Shown here: positions 44,513 to 54,361 of the stretch, piece after piece
Numbering within the stretch: the first letter of the stretch is position 1
Layout: each line of letters begins with the position of its first letter
From: Halostagnicola sp. A-GB9-2
GTDB lineage: Archaea; Halobacteriota; Halobacteria; Halobacteriales; Natrialbaceae
Assembly (NCBI RefSeq): GCF_030068615.1
Contig: NZ_JASJOC010000003.1
Coordinates: forward strand, 372,001 to 436,000
Direction: 5' to 3'
DNA length: 64,000 nt
Program-made: the position numbers and the translations under genes
The notes under the pieces: model-generated
The model's input: only the letters and a program-made list of their open reading frames with translations
What the model was told of the DNA's origin: nothing
Database searches by the model: none

Positions 44513-46807
44513 TTAATCGGCTGTGTGTGTTCGATCGTCACCGAACGGCTCGTACTCTTCGCCGCCGCCCTCGTAGAACTTCTGGAAGAACTCGACATAC
44601 TCGAGGCGGAGCATCTGAATGCCCGCCGCGGTGATGCCGAGCAGGAGGACGACGATGTGGCCGACGACGAACACTATGACACCGAGGATGATGCCGAGAG
44701 CCGAGAGCGCGATCCCGTCACCGAGGTGGATGAGTCCGACGAACTGTTGGGAGAGGTCTCCTGTCCCTGCGACAGTTTCTGCCCCAACGCCTGGGATGTC
44801 GAAGTACATGTAGCCGTTGGGAGCCTCGTAGGCACCGAACACCAGGAGGTTCACGACGAACGCCATGACACCCTTTGCGAGCAAGACGGCCACGATTCGT
44901 AGGTACGAAAGGACGTGACCGAACGCCCAGGCTGGCGTTTCGGCGACACCTGCAATTCCCTCACCGACGGCCACCATGACGAAGCCGACGAGGAACGCGA
45001 CGAGGCCGATCACACCGACGAGTTCGGGGAACCCGGCGAAGCCGAGATCCATGAAGTAATCGGAACTGTGGAGCACCGCTTCCTCGCCGCTACCGACGAG
45101 GAACGGCGGTTTGTACTCCGCTGCCGTCAGGTCTGGGCCGAGCCCGAGAGTTCCCGCGTCCTGATGGCTGAAGATCCAGATGAACAGCCCGTTGAGCGCG
45201 AGGATCCACGAGAACTTCTCGAAGATCGCGGCTTTCAGGCCGTGATCAAGCTCGTTAATGAAGCCGATGATCAGCCCAATGTTCAAGTGGACGAGGCCGA
45301 AGATGACGCTCACGACCGCCCACAGTAGGACCCACTCGACGGTCTGGATACCCTTCGAGAGCGAGCCAGCGAGCGGCAAGTACAGGCCGAGATCGGCCAT
45401 GTGGACGCCGAAGATATCGTCGAACAGATAACCGAAGAAGACGGTAAATCCGCCGGCCCAGACTGCGATCGACCCGATCGCGCTCATCGCGTCCGAGTCA
45501 AAGAACTTCCAGCAAGCCCAGCCCATAGCCATGTAGAGGATACCGTAACCGATGTCCCCGATCATGAACCCGAACGCGGCCGGGAACGTTAGGAAGACGA
45601 GCAGCGTCGGATCGAGCTCCCTGTATTTTGGCTGGCTGACCATCTGCACCATCATCTCGAACGGCTTGGCTGGCGTGAGATTGTCGAGGACGACCGGTGG
45701 ATCCTCGTCCATCGTCACGGCACCGTCGTCGCGGTTCGCCGTGCCGCCGTCCGTTGCCGCCTTGGGTTTCTCGCCGTCTTCTTCGGCGGCCGTCTCGTCG
45801 GTGTCCTCTTCGTCACCGACGACGCCTCCTTCCTCAGCTGGAACCGGAGCCGAGTGCGTCGGCGCGCCGTGTCGATCGTACTCGGCGCGCTCGAGCTCTT
45901 CGATCTCGACGCTGTCGCCGACCGCGTCGTTCAACGATGTAACGAGTTCGTCGTACTCCCCGGAGGGAATCCATCCCTCAGCGATGAACGCTCGACGCGT
46001 CGTCGCGAACTGGAGCGGGGCATCGGCCCGTTGTGCTTCGATGCGAAGCTCCTCCTCGATCCGCAGGAGGAATCCGCCTTCCTCGAGTTTGATCTCGCCG
46101 AGTTCGGCGTCGGTCGCGTCGAGTTCGTCCTCGAGGGTTGCTTTGCGCTCCTCGAGTTCGCTGACGTACTCCTGTGGACTCTTCTCGGTGTCCGGGACAG
46201 CGTAGCGATTGAACTCGATCCCGACGAGCGCGTCGTCGATGATTCCCGCCGGCTCGTCACCCTCTGCAGGTGACGCGACGATTGCGACGATGTCGCCGCC
46301 CGTAAACGTCTCGTAGGCGCCGATCTCCTCGGCATTGTCGAGCACCGCGTCGACTTCCTCGGGCGCTCCTTCGCCGACGAGCACGTCGACGTGCTCGTAG
46401 CCCGAAAGCAGATCGAGGTCGATTCCGAGTTCGGCGAACGGACCGACCCGGTCGAGTCGCTCCTCAACTTGCCGGAGCTGTTCGCGGACCTCGCTTCGCT
46501 CGTCGTCGAGCTCGTTTACACGGGTCCGGACGCGCTCGAGGCGCGCCTCCCAGTCGTCAACGAGCGTTCCCGGGGCGACGTCGTCGGCCGACAGATCGAG
46601 CGTACTCTCGAGCGCTCGAACCGTCACCAGCTTCTCGGAGACGTTGTCGGCTCCTTCCATGGGGTTGCCGTTTTCGAACCCCTCCCAGGTGCCGTCATAG
46701 TCCGAGAGGTGGACCAGGTTGAGCTCGTGAATCGTCTCGATGACCGTGGGCATGACGCCCTTCGAGCCGGTCACCGAGATCTTGCTCATCTGCTCAGGTC
46801 TGAGCAT
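44513..46807 (-). CDS. atpI: A-type ATP synthase subunit I (a subunit)
   Basis: This 764-residue stator subunit carries the ion half-channels. The soluble N-half is coiled coil (about 90-140 and 215-245), with an acidic Glu/Asp/Ala-rich insert near 330-375. Eight membrane helices follow, and the essential Arg is in GHVLSYLRIVAVLLAKG near 660. The start overlaps atpH by 14 nt. The acidic insert is a salt adaptation not present in non-halophile homologues. Confidence 0.93.
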   Translation of the reverse strand: MLRPEQMSKISVTGSKGVMPTVIETIHELNLVHLSDYDGTWEGFENGNPMEGADNVSEKLVTVRALESTLDLSADDVAPGTLVDDWEARLERVRTRVNELDDERSEVREQLRQVEERLDRVGPFAELGIDLDLLSGYEHVDVLVGEGAPEEVDAVLDNAEEIGAYETFTGGDIVAIVASPAEGDEPAGIIDDALVGIEFNRYAVPDTEKSPQEYVSELEERKATLEDELDATDAELGEIKLEEGGFLLRIEEELRIEAQRADAPLQFATTRRAFIAEGWIPSGEYDELVTSLNDAVGDSVEIEELERAEYDRHGAPTHSAPVPAEEGGVVGDEEDTDETAAEEDGEKPKAATDGGTANRDDGAVTMDEDPPVVLDNLTPAKPFEMMVQMVSQPKYRELDPTLLVFLTFPAAFGFMIGDIGYGILYMAMGWACWKFFDSDAMSAIGSIAVWAGGFTVFFGYLFDDIFGVHMADLGLYLPLAGSLSKGIQTVEWVLLWAVVSVIFGLVHLNIGLIIGFINELDHGLKAAIFEKFSWILALNGLFIWIFSHQDAGTLGLGPDLTAAEYKPPFLVGSGEEAVLHSSDYFMDLGFAGFPELVGVIGLVAFLVGFVMVAVGEGIAGVAETPAWAFGHVLSYLRIVAVLLAKGVMAFVVNLLVFGAYEAPNGYMYFDIPGVGAETVAGTGDLSQQFVGLIHLGDGIALSALGIILGVIVFVVGHIVVLLLGITAAGIQMLRLEYVEFFQKFYEGGGEEYEPFGDDRTHTAD

Positions 46808-47126
46808 GGACGTCCTCCTGGAACAGGGAAACGACGTGATCGGTCACGTCGTCGACCCGCTCTTCGGCTCGTTCGACGAGTGCCTCGCGATCCGCCTTCC
46901 CCTCCTCGAGGACGCGTTCGCACTCGTCGTCTATTTGTTCGCGCGCCTCCTCAAGCCGGCGCTCTTTGAGTTCACGCGCTTCCTGTTCAGCGTCTGTGCG
47001 AATCTCCTCGGCGCGTTCCCGGGCCTCGGCTATTCGCTCGTCGCGGTCGTTTTCTGCCTTTGCGACGATGTCGTCGGCCTCGTGTTCGGCCGACTGAAGT
47101 CGTTCGAGAACCTCTGGCCTCGGCAT
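46794..47126 (-). CDS. atpH: A-type ATP synthase subunit H
   Basis: This 110-residue peripheral-stalk protein is one long charged coiled coil from MPRPEVLERLQSAEHEADDI to the end, rich in Glu, Asp and Arg. It is the partner of subunit E. It is the first gene of the operon. Confidence 0.88.
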   Translation of the reverse strand: MPRPEVLERLQSAEHEADDIVAKAENDRDERIAEARERAEEIRTDAEQEARELKERRLEEAREQIDDECERVLEEGKADREALVERAEERVDDVTDHVVSLFQEDVHAQT

Positions 47127-47154
47127 AATCTAAGCAAGCGAACGTTTGCTCAAG

Positions 47155-47166
47155 CGCGTATATGGT
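47155..47166 (-). promoter_or_regulatory. Likely promoter of the ATP synthase operon
   Basis: CTACCATATACG on the minus strand is centred about 35 nt upstream of the atpH ATG, with CTTTCGCAA (BRE-like) just before it. This would give a very short 5' leader. Confidence 0.45.
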
Positions 47167-47302
47167 AGTTGCGAAAGTGATCCACTGATTGGGCCGTCAA
47201 AACGCCTAAATCATGACATGGTTACTCAATACACAATCCCGAAATTCGTCCAAAAGGATAGAACAGCAAGCATATTGCGTTCGAACTGAAACCTCACGAC
47301 TA

Positions 47303-47929
47303 ATGGGAATCCTCGAGAACAAAGCCAGGGCTCGATTCTTTTATAAGTACCTCTCGACGGTGTACGACCGGATCAACCCGTTCATCTGGAACGAACAAAT
47401 GCGAACCGAGGCCCTCGATTTGCTCGAGTTCGAGGAGGATATGACGGTGCTCGATGTCGGTTGTGGGACCGGGTTCGGGACCGAGGGATTACTCGAGGAA
47501 GTCGATCACGTCTACGCGCTCGATCAGAGCGAACACCAACTCGAGAAGGCCTACGGAAAGTTCGGCAAACGAAATCCGTCCGTCCAGTTCCACCGTGGGG
47601 ACGCCGAGCGGCTCCCCTTCGCAACGGATACGTTCGACGTCGTCTGGTCCTCGGGATCGATCGAATACTGGCCGAATCCGATCCTGGCGCTTCGAGAGTT
47701 CCGTCGCGTCCTGAAACCGGGCGGACAGGTCCTCGTCGTCGGACCGAACTATCCCGACCGCCTCGTCGCACAGAAACTCGCCGATGCGATGATGCTCTTT
47801 TACGACGAGTACGAGGCCGACCGGATGTTCAAGACCGCCGGCTTCGAGGAGGTCAAACACAAGTTCATGGGGCCGTCTTACGAACCCGACGTTGCGATCA
47901 CGACGATCGGTCGTGCCCCCGAGAATTGA
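47303..47929 (+). CDS. SAM-dependent methyltransferase, MPBQ/menaquinone type
   Basis: This 208-residue class I methyltransferase has motif I VLDVGCGTGFGTEG near 50 and DAERLPFATDTFDVVWSSGS near 95, then RVLKPGGQVLVVGPNYP. The segments SIEYWPNP and MLFYDEYEADRMFKTAGFEEVK closely follow the plant VTE3 (2-methyl-6-phytylquinol) methyltransferase, a family with archaeal relatives. In haloarchaea the likely substrate is demethyl- or menaquinol; this is inference. The start at MGILENKARARFFYKYL matches that family. It is divergent from atpH. Confidence 0.8.
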   Translation: MGILENKARARFFYKYLSTVYDRINPFIWNEQMRTEALDLLEFEEDMTVLDVGCGTGFGTEGLLEEVDHVYALDQSEHQLEKAYGKFGKRNPSVQFHRGDAERLPFATDTFDVVWSSGSIEYWPNPILALREFRRVLKPGGQVLVVGPNYPDRLVAQKLADAMMLFYDEYEADRMFKTAGFEEVKHKFMGPSYEPDVAITTIGRAPEN

Positions 47930-48027
47930 CTCGACGCGTTTCGCTTACCGCGTCGCGTTTGGTCTCTAGCTTGCATCGATCGGCGTCGCATTCTCTTTTC
48001 TGTTAGGTTGCCATCTTCTCGAAGCCG

Positions 48028-48594
48028 TCAGGTTGCCGTCTCCTCGAGTACCGCGATTCGATGGGTGTCAACAGCGAGCGTCACGGTAACCGTATCACCC
48101 GTCCCTAATCGCGGTTCGTTCGTCGACGCCAGTCGGACGCTCGCAGATTCTCCTCCGCGCCAGATCGAATCGCTTCTGGCATTGAACGGTCCGGTCGGCG
48201 TCTCATCGAACCCCTCCGCACCGACGAACGGAACGGGCGGCTGTGATTCGAGGGGGTCGCCGTTTATTTCGATGGTTATCGCGAGTTTGTCGACGTCGAT
48301 CGAGTTTCCGCCGATGTGTTCGAGTACGATCGTCGACTGCTGACCGTCGGCAGCGAGATCGAATCCGGCCGCCGGCGGAGACGGTGCCGTTCCAATCGAG
48401 TTTGCACCGGCTGCGACGACGGCTGCGAGAACGATGGTAACGACGAGCAACGTCAGTATCCCGACGAGCGAGCTGACCGCTCGAGTCTCCGCTTTCGTTC
48501 CCCGCGGAAAGTCTGAATTTCGCGTTTGGAACGCCCTATCGTTCGAAGCCACATGGAACGATGGATCCGTTATCCGGAATAAACCCTCGGCCAA
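48028..48594 (-). CDS. Archaeal type IV pilin-like protein
   Basis: This 188-residue protein has the pilin signature KAETRAVSSLVGILTLLVVT: a basic stretch, a likely prepilin-peptidase site just before the hydrophobic helix (about 38-68), then a beta-rich domain with GFDLAADGQQSTIVLEHIGGNSIDV. PilA-type pilins are cut by PibD and assemble into pili for adhesion. The N-terminal leader of about 35 residues is long, so the real start may be further in. Its ATG directly abuts the stop of the secreted protein upstream (48595), so the two form an operon. Confidence 0.75.
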   Translation of the reverse strand: MAEGLFRITDPSFHVASNDRAFQTRNSDFPRGTKAETRAVSSLVGILTLLVVTIVLAAVVAAGANSIGTAPSPPAAGFDLAADGQQSTIVLEHIGGNSIDVDKLAITIEINGDPLESQPPVPFVGAEGFDETPTGPFNARSDSIWRGGESASVRLASTNEPRLGTGDTVTVTLAVDTHRIAVLEETAT

Positions 48595-49812
48595 CTAGGG
48601 TATCGTCAGCTCGACTTCCCCACCGTTTGCCTCGACTTCGACGGTGTACTCTTCGTCCGGTGGCAAGAGCCAGATTGTCCCTTCGTCGTCGGTCTCACCG
48701 GCCTCGATTCCGTCGATAGAAACGGTTGCAGACTCGACGGGATCATCTGACTCCGAGTCGTTGACGATGATCTCGATCGGACCGTTCGACGGCGTCTCGT
48801 TGTGCGTGAGAACCAGGCCGTTGTCTGTCTCCGTCGTCGTTTCGGAAATCGGTAACGAATCGAGGCTCAACTCCTGGACCTCGTGGTAGATCTCGCCGGA
48901 GTTACTGTCGAGGAACGTAGAGAGGACTCCCTGACTGTGGGATATTTCGGCGTGATAGAAGTTCGCTGGGTCCTCGTTGCGATCGCGGAAGCTCGTTTCA
49001 CCGTCTTCTGCCGCCCACGGGTACAGGTCTTCCGTGTGATGGAACGCATCTATCGTTTCATCGAACTCGTCCCAACCATCTCTATCTCGGTTGTCGAAGC
49101 GAGTCGTTTCGACGACGTACGTGTCATCGACTATCGTTTCGAGTTGATACCCGTTTTCGGAGGTTTCGATCTCGATAGTCTGTCCCGTTGCAGTTTCCTG
49201 CGTCGTTCCATCGGCTAGCGATCGAACCGACCCCTGTTGCATGTCGAGTCGATGTTCGTCTTCGGTGAGGTCGATGCTGTAGCCCAGAATCTGGTCCTCT
49301 TTGTCGTCAATTTCGTCGATCGTGTCAGCGAGCGAGTTCGCCTCGTTGTGGTTCCTGATGAGCTTTTGGATGAACTGTTCGCTAGAGATTTCGTTGTTCG
49401 CGTGAGCGGCGGCGGCCGTGTGCGAGCGGTCCTCGAGCTCGTTCGTTCGGTTCTGGACGTACTCTCTTGCCGACCTGATCATCGAGATCTGCTCGTCGCT
49501 CGTCGCTTCGTCGAACTCGTGGTCGAGGATTGTGTATCGATCGTATTCGCTCCGCAGTTCGTCGTCAGCGGTCGCGAGTTCGGTCCCTAATGTTGTGCTA
49601 TAGTCGACCGTGTCCGTCCGAGTCTCCCCGGTTAGTTCGAGGCGGTTCGTCGTGCCGTCGAGGGCCGTCGGTTCGACGGATTGGACGGTCGTCGCCTCGT
49701 ATCTCTCATCAACGTGGCTACCAGCGGCTGATGGATTCGCCGCACTGACGGCCATCGCTGGGAGGGAGAAGACGAGAAGCAACGCGAGGAGGGCGGGCAT
49801 CGCGTTCGTCAT
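48595..49812 (-). CDS. Secreted haloarchaeal surface protein (DUF7096-like)
   Basis: This 405-residue protein has a Sec signal (ALLALLLVFSLPAMAVSAAN, cut near 25). The middle is helical and Asp/Glu-rich with NRTNELEDRSHTAAAAHANN, followed by a beta-rich part. The C-terminus is a carboxypeptidase-regulatory/Ig-like module (VESATVSIDGIEAGETDDEG). There is no membrane anchor, though it may bind the partners next door. It resembles conserved haloarchaeal proteins of the DUF7094/7096 kind, function unknown. The 157-bp region to the divergent HTH gene is shared. Confidence 0.65.
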   Translation of the reverse strand: MTNAMPALLALLLVFSLPAMAVSAANPSAAGSHVDERYEATTVQSVEPTALDGTTNRLELTGETRTDTVDYSTTLGTELATADDELRSEYDRYTILDHEFDEATSDEQISMIRSAREYVQNRTNELEDRSHTAAAAHANNEISSEQFIQKLIRNHNEANSLADTIDEIDDKEDQILGYSIDLTEDEHRLDMQQGSVRSLADGTTQETATGQTIEIETSENGYQLETIVDDTYVVETTRFDNRDRDGWDEFDETIDAFHHTEDLYPWAAEDGETSFRDRNEDPANFYHAEISHSQGVLSTFLDSNSGEIYHEVQELSLDSLPISETTTETDNGLVLTHNETPSNGPIEIIVNDSESDDPVESATVSIDGIEAGETDDEGTIWLLPPDEEYTVEVEANGGEVELTIP

Positions 49813-49969
49813 TACATTACTCTATAACCCTCTGGTACAAAAATGAGTCGACAAGTGACGATCGATAGTAATCGCGGACTACCACCAGACTGCGAACGCA
49901 CCCGACGAAGTAATACGTGATTTTCCGATGGAAAGTGTTTTTTCCCCTGGGAAACCACCGATTGTACGT

Positions 49970-51217
49970 ATGCGGTTATCGACCGCCTTCACGCTTGCCC
50001 TCACAGCCCTCCTCGTTACGTCGACGCTCGGAGCAGTGGCCGCCTCTCCATCTACGCCCGCACCGACGGTGGACGATCGAACCGCCGTCCACGCTTTCAC
50101 CGCAACGACTGTCCAACACTCGGACAGTTTCGGGGCCGCGGATCCGAAACAGGTCTTCACCATCAACATAACCGAATCTGGAGACGCTGAATGGACCGTC
50201 GAAAGTCGCTTCATTCTGGAAGACGACGACGAGACTGAACGGTTTATGCAGTTCGCTACCGACCGGGTCTCCAACGACGACTACCCCATAACGGCGTTCG
50301 ATCAGGCCAGAGCAAACGCCGAGCAGGCGGTCGATCGAGAGATGTCGATTGAGGACGACCAGTGGAACGAGCCCCGTACCGAGGCACCGACAGAAGACGA
50401 ACACGACACGATCGAGGCCGATGACGACCTCGATGTCGAAGACGCGAAAATCGGAGTCATATCCTATTCGTTTACCTGGACGAATTTCGGGAAGGTCGAC
50501 GGTGACCGTATCTACGTCGACGATGTGTTCCAGAACGATGACGGTAGTCTGTTCTCCTTCCTCAACAGCAACCAACAACTCGTTATTCAGGTCCCGCCAA
50601 ATTACGAAGGGGCGACCCCGGGCGAGGACGACGGTGTCTACACCTGGACCGGTCCCACGGAATTAGACAACGAACCCGACCTCGTCTTCCTGTCGTCGGT
50701 CGGTACGAACGGTGGTGGCTTCGACGTCGGATGGATCGGGGGTGGACTCCTCCTGTTCGCGCTCGTGTTCGGCATCGGCGGTTATCTTCTCGCTCAGCGC
50801 CGCTCGGATCTCGAGAAGCTTTCCGAACGCGTTCCGTGGGCTTCACTGCCGGGAACTGCGGGCGGCGCGGACGGTGATGCCGGTGCGGAGGGCAACTCTT
50901 TCGGGACGAATCGCTCGGTTCCGCCAGCGAGCGAGACTCCGGTTTCTGACGGCCGTCGCGACGCCGAACTCGAGTTTGACGAGGTCGAGGATGTCGATCC
51001 GTCGCTGTTGAGTGACGAGGAACGCGTCCACAGAATGCTCAGTGATAACGGCGGTCGAATGAAACAGGCGACGATCGTCAAAGAAACCGGATGGTCGAAC
51101 GCGAAGGTTTCCCAACTGCTCTCGAAGATGGACGACGACGAGGAGATCGAAAAACTCCGAATCGGTCGCGAGAACCTGATCACGCATCCTGAAGTCGACC
51201 CAACCGAGATCGACTGA
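49970..51217 (+). CDS. Membrane-anchored sensor with cytoplasmic winged helix
   Basis: This 415-residue protein has a signal peptide (MRLSTAFTLALTALLVTSTLG), an outer beta-rich domain (about 30-245, FTINITESGDAEWTVESRFI, then EDDQWNE), one membrane helix (about 250-275, GWIGGGLLLFALVFGIGGY), and an acidic linker. It ends in a winged-helix domain (about 345-405) with ERVHRMLSDNGGRMKQATIV and SNAKVSQLLSKMDDDEEIEKL. The layout (outer domain, single helix, DNA-binding domain inside) is that of one-component receptors (DUF7345/DUF7343 types in haloarchaea). It may control the divergent surface-protein/pilin operon (inference). Confidence 0.8.
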   Translation: MRLSTAFTLALTALLVTSTLGAVAASPSTPAPTVDDRTAVHAFTATTVQHSDSFGAADPKQVFTINITESGDAEWTVESRFILEDDDETERFMQFATDRVSNDDYPITAFDQARANAEQAVDREMSIEDDQWNEPRTEAPTEDEHDTIEADDDLDVEDAKIGVISYSFTWTNFGKVDGDRIYVDDVFQNDDGSLFSFLNSNQQLVIQVPPNYEGATPGEDDGVYTWTGPTELDNEPDLVFLSSVGTNGGGFDVGWIGGGLLLFALVFGIGGYLLAQRRSDLEKLSERVPWASLPGTAGGADGDAGAEGNSFGTNRSVPPASETPVSDGRRDAELEFDEVEDVDPSLLSDEERVHRMLSDNGGRMKQATIVKETGWSNAKVSQLLSKMDDDEEIEKLRIGRENLITHPEVDPTEID

Positions 51218-51313
51218 CGAACGGCTGGCGCTTCGAACGGAATTTTACCCAACTATCACATCCAACCGTCGACAAAAAGTTGCTCGTCTACCGGCCGGTC
51301 GCGGTCCAAGACA

Positions 51314-52321
51314 CTACGCGAGCGGCGTTCGTTCGACCACTTGTCCGTCATACGTGGGATACTGCTCGACGATTTCCCCGTCCTCGAGGTCGCCCTCGTC
51401 GATCATCTCCTCTAAGAGCCACCAGGCGACTTCGACGTGGTTCGTCTTGACGGTGTAGAACTCCTCCGGAACGCCGAGATCCGCGAGTCGATCCGGTTCG
51501 GCGTACGTTTTTCCGTAGACGAGCGTGCCGTCGTCGGTGACGTCGTCGAACTCCCTGCGAACGTTCCGTGCGACTCGTTTGAGTCGCCGTCGGTGCTGGG
51601 CGGCGTCTTTGAACACGGAGGTACAGAAGTAGGTCCGTTCGTGATCGCCCATTACGTCGAGGATCTTCTCGCGGTCGTTGTCCACCGCACTCATGTGATC
51701 CTCTTTGAGTTCGTACCCCTCTTCTTGCATCCGGCGGAAGTTCCCGTCGCTCATCTCGAACTCGTTGATGTTACAGAACTCGGCCGCGCCTTCGTCGAGG
51801 AACTCGAGGAACTCCGGTTCGGGGCGGATGCCCGGAATCTCGAAGGCGGGTGTGAGTCCTTCCTCACGCGCGATGTGGAGAATATCCTCCCATTCAGTCC
51901 CGTGGAGGTCGCCCCACTGTTCGAGCGGCGGGTGGAACCGTATCTCGTCGAGACCCGCCTCGGAGAGTCGGCGCATGTTCTCTCGGCCGCCCGGAATCCC
52001 GGTGTAGAGGTGGGTGTGGTGGTCCTCACCGAACTCGTCTTTGAGCAATTCGAGGTAGTGACAGGTGCGCTCTAAAGCTTCCTGGGGTTCCCCGCCCGTG
52101 ATCGACGTTCCGAGCGCGTCCATCCGATGGGCTTCGGTGAGCACGTCCTCGTCGTCCTCGACGAGCCGTTCGTTCGCGTAAACGTCCGTGACGTTCTTGC
52201 GGTTCTCGCCGAGCGGGCAGTAAAAGCAGTCGCGCTGGTCGCAGTAGCCGTAGACGAACAGCACCATCTTTCCGCCTTTCGCACACTGCTCACAGCCCTT
52301 CGAAATCATTCGACTCTTCAT
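51314..52321 (-). CDS. Radical SAM protein (COG2108-like)
   Basis: This 335-residue protein starts MKSRMISKGCEQCAKGGKMV and has the Fe-S cluster motif in YGYCDQRDCFYCPLG, a Cx4Cx2C spacing instead of the usual Cx3Cx2C. It also has the glycine-rich SAM strand TSITGGEPQEAL. A further CxxC pair (C10/C13) precedes the cluster and may bind another metal. It resembles the archaeal proteins distantly related to pyruvate formate-lyase-activating enzyme, of unknown substrate. Confidence 0.8.
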   Translation of the reverse strand: MKSRMISKGCEQCAKGGKMVLFVYGYCDQRDCFYCPLGENRKNVTDVYANERLVEDDEDVLTEAHRMDALGTSITGGEPQEALERTCHYLELLKDEFGEDHHTHLYTGIPGGRENMRRLSEAGLDEIRFHPPLEQWGDLHGTEWEDILHIAREEGLTPAFEIPGIRPEPEFLEFLDEGAAEFCNINEFEMSDGNFRRMQEEGYELKEDHMSAVDNDREKILDVMGDHERTYFCTSVFKDAAQHRRRLKRVARNVRREFDDVTDDGTLVYGKTYAEPDRLADLGVPEEFYTVKTNHVEVAWWLLEEMIDEGDLEDGEIVEQYPTYDGQVVERTPLA

Positions 52322-52435
52322 ACTGTCTCGAGGGTCAAAAGCCGTGCGAAACGTGCAATGGGTGTGTTGCATGTTCACGCCGCGGTCGTCGCTCGCGTCC
52401 GAAAGCGGCCGTCGATTCCCGCTCTGGGCGGGTCG

Positions 52436-52996
52436 TTACTCGAGGAGGGCGGCGGTCTCGAGAACCGTCGCGAACTCGCCTCGAAGATGTGCCAGCGCGT
52501 GCTGGTGGGTCGTCTCGGCGTCGAAGGTCGTTCCGTCGTTCCCTTCGCGGTCGAACGTCGCGGTGGCGTCCGCGACGACGATTGGGTCGAAACCGCGGTT
52601 CTCGGCCATCCGGGTCGTCGTCGACACGCAGTGGTCTGTCGTAAACCCACAGCAGACGATCGTCTCGATGTCGCGCTCTCGGAGCCACGACTCGAGTTCC
52701 GTTCCGACGAACGCGCAATTGACCCGCTTTTCGACGATGGGTTCGTCATCTCGAGGCTCGCCCACTGGCTTGAACGCGTTGCCGGGTTCGTCCGGTCGAA
52801 GCGGCGACTCGGGTTCGGTCGAGCTGTGTTTGACGTGGACGATCGGCTGTTCGGCCTTGCGCCACCGCGAGCGCAACTCCCCGATCTTCGCCTCGGCGTC
52901 GGGATTGTTCCGCTCGCCGTAGACGGGATTGTCGAATCCCTTCTGCACGTCGATGAGGAGGAGTGCGACCGGCCGGTCGCTCGCGAATAGGTTCAT
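52436..52996 (-). CDS. Isochorismatase-family cysteine hydrolase
   Basis: This 186-residue enzyme has the family triad: Asp in [11 protein letters not shown] (D17), Lys in IVEKRVN and Cys in [11 protein letters not shown]. Members cut nicotinamide, isochorismate or ureidoacrylate; the substrate cannot be read from the sequence. The start [20 protein letters not shown] fits the family; the longer frame upstream overlaps the divergent DUF373 promoter region. Confidence 0.88.
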   Translation of the reverse strand: MNLFASDRPVALLLIDVQKGFDNPVYGERNNPDAEAKIGELRSRWRKAEQPIVHVKHSSTEPESPLRPDEPGNAFKPVGEPRDDEPIVEKRVNCAFVGTELESWLRERDIETIVCCGFTTDHCVSTTTRMAENRGFDPIVVADATATFDREGNDGTTFDAETTHQHALAHLRGEFATVLETAALLE

Positions 52997-53193
52997 ACCG
53001 GCTCTTGGCGGGTCGATGGGTTGAACGCTTCGACCGGGGGCCCTCGCCCGATCGGCTGCTGTCTGCCCGATCGCCGGCCCCTCGAGGGAGTCTTTTCGAC
53101 CGTGGTTCGATCGATTGGCGGTCCGTCGCTTCACCTCCCTTCGAGGGGCCGTACCCCGAAGATGGAAATACCACGCCCCCGTACCCCGAGGCG

Positions 53194-54294
53194 ATGCTGT
53201 TGGTCCTGTGCGTCGATCTCGACGACGATCTCGGCCGCAAGACCGGCTTCTCGACGCCAGTTATCGGCCGCGAGCCAGTCGAGGAGGCGGCTGTCGCGCT
53301 GGCGACCGCCGATCCCGAGGACTCGGACGTCAACGTCATTTTTCAGGGGATCCACGTCTACGACGACCTCACAGAGCGCGACGAGAGCGTCGAGGTCGCG
53401 GTCGTGACGGGTAACGATGGCGGCGACGTCGACGCGAACCGAGAAGTCGGCGACGAGGTCGATACAGTCCTCGCGAGCCTCTCGACTGCAGAGGACGTCA
53501 CGACGCTGGTCATCACCGACGGCGCACAGGACGAGTCCGTTATCCCGATCATCCGCTCGAGGGCCCCCATCGACGGCGTTCGGCGGGTCGTCGTCCGCCA
53601 GGCACAGAACCTCGAGTCGATGTACTACACAATCAAGCAGGTGCTAAACGACCCCGAGACGCGCGGAACCGTCCTGATTCCGATCGGGATCCTCCTGCTG
53701 ATCTACCCGCTCGCGCTGATCGGCGCGCTCCTCGAGCTCCCGGGGCTCGTCCTCGGCGTCACCTCGACGTTGCTCGGGTTGTATCTCATCTCCCGAGGTC
53801 TCGGGCTGGGCGAGTACCTCGATGCGACCGTCGAGTATGGCCGCAGATCGCTGTACGCGGGTCGAACGACCCTGCTCGCGTACGTCGTCGCCGCCGCGTT
53901 GTTCGTCCTCGGCGGCGTTAGCGGCGTCAACATGCTCGAGGACACTCGAGCGGCGTCCTCGAGCGAGCTCGGGATCCCCATGATGCTCGCCGCGCTGGTT
54001 TACGGCTCGGTTCAGTGGTTCGCAGCGGCGGGGATAACGACCAGCCTGGGCCAGATCACCGACGAGTACATCGCCGGCCGGCTCGAGTGGCGATACCTCA
54101 ACGCGCCGTTTTACGTGATCGCGATCGCGGTCGTTCTCTATGCGGTCAGCGGGTTCTTCCTCGACGAGTTCGGGATCGCGACGCTCGCGACCGCACTCAC
54201 CGCGGGCACCCTGCTCGGTATCGTGAGCACGCTCGCGTTCGCGGTCGCAGAATCGAGGTTCTCGGAGGGTTCCCGGCGGGCGGATAGCGCGTAG
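53194..54294 (+). CDS. DUF373-family membrane protein
   Basis: This 366-residue protein has an N-terminal soluble domain (1-150, [18 protein letters not shown] then [19 protein letters not shown]) followed by about six or seven membrane helices (155-355). This matches the archaeal DUF373 (COG2237) family, of unknown function. The acidic DLDDDLG and DGAQDE motifs are conserved and could bind metal or a nucleotide. The start ATG (53194) removes an unlikely upstream stretch. Confidence 0.85.
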   Translation: MLLVLCVDLDDDLGRKTGFSTPVIGREPVEEAAVALATADPEDSDVNVIFQGIHVYDDLTERDESVEVAVVTGNDGGDVDANREVGDEVDTVLASLSTAEDVTTLVITDGAQDESVIPIIRSRAPIDGVRRVVVRQAQNLESMYYTIKQVLNDPETRGTVLIPIGILLLIYPLALIGALLELPGLVLGVTSTLLGLYLISRGLGLGEYLDATVEYGRRSLYAGRTTLLAYVVAAALFVLGGVSGVNMLEDTRAASSSELGIPMMLAALVYGSVQWFAAAGITTSLGQITDEYIAGRLEWRYLNAPFYVIAIAVVLYAVSGFFLDEFGIATLATALTAGTLLGIVSTLAFAVAESRFSEGSRRADSA

Positions 54295-54361
54295 GAACCC
54301 GAGATATCGGCACGAACACGGTTCGCAAAAAACTATTTTCTCTCCCTTCTGTACGTCGGCT

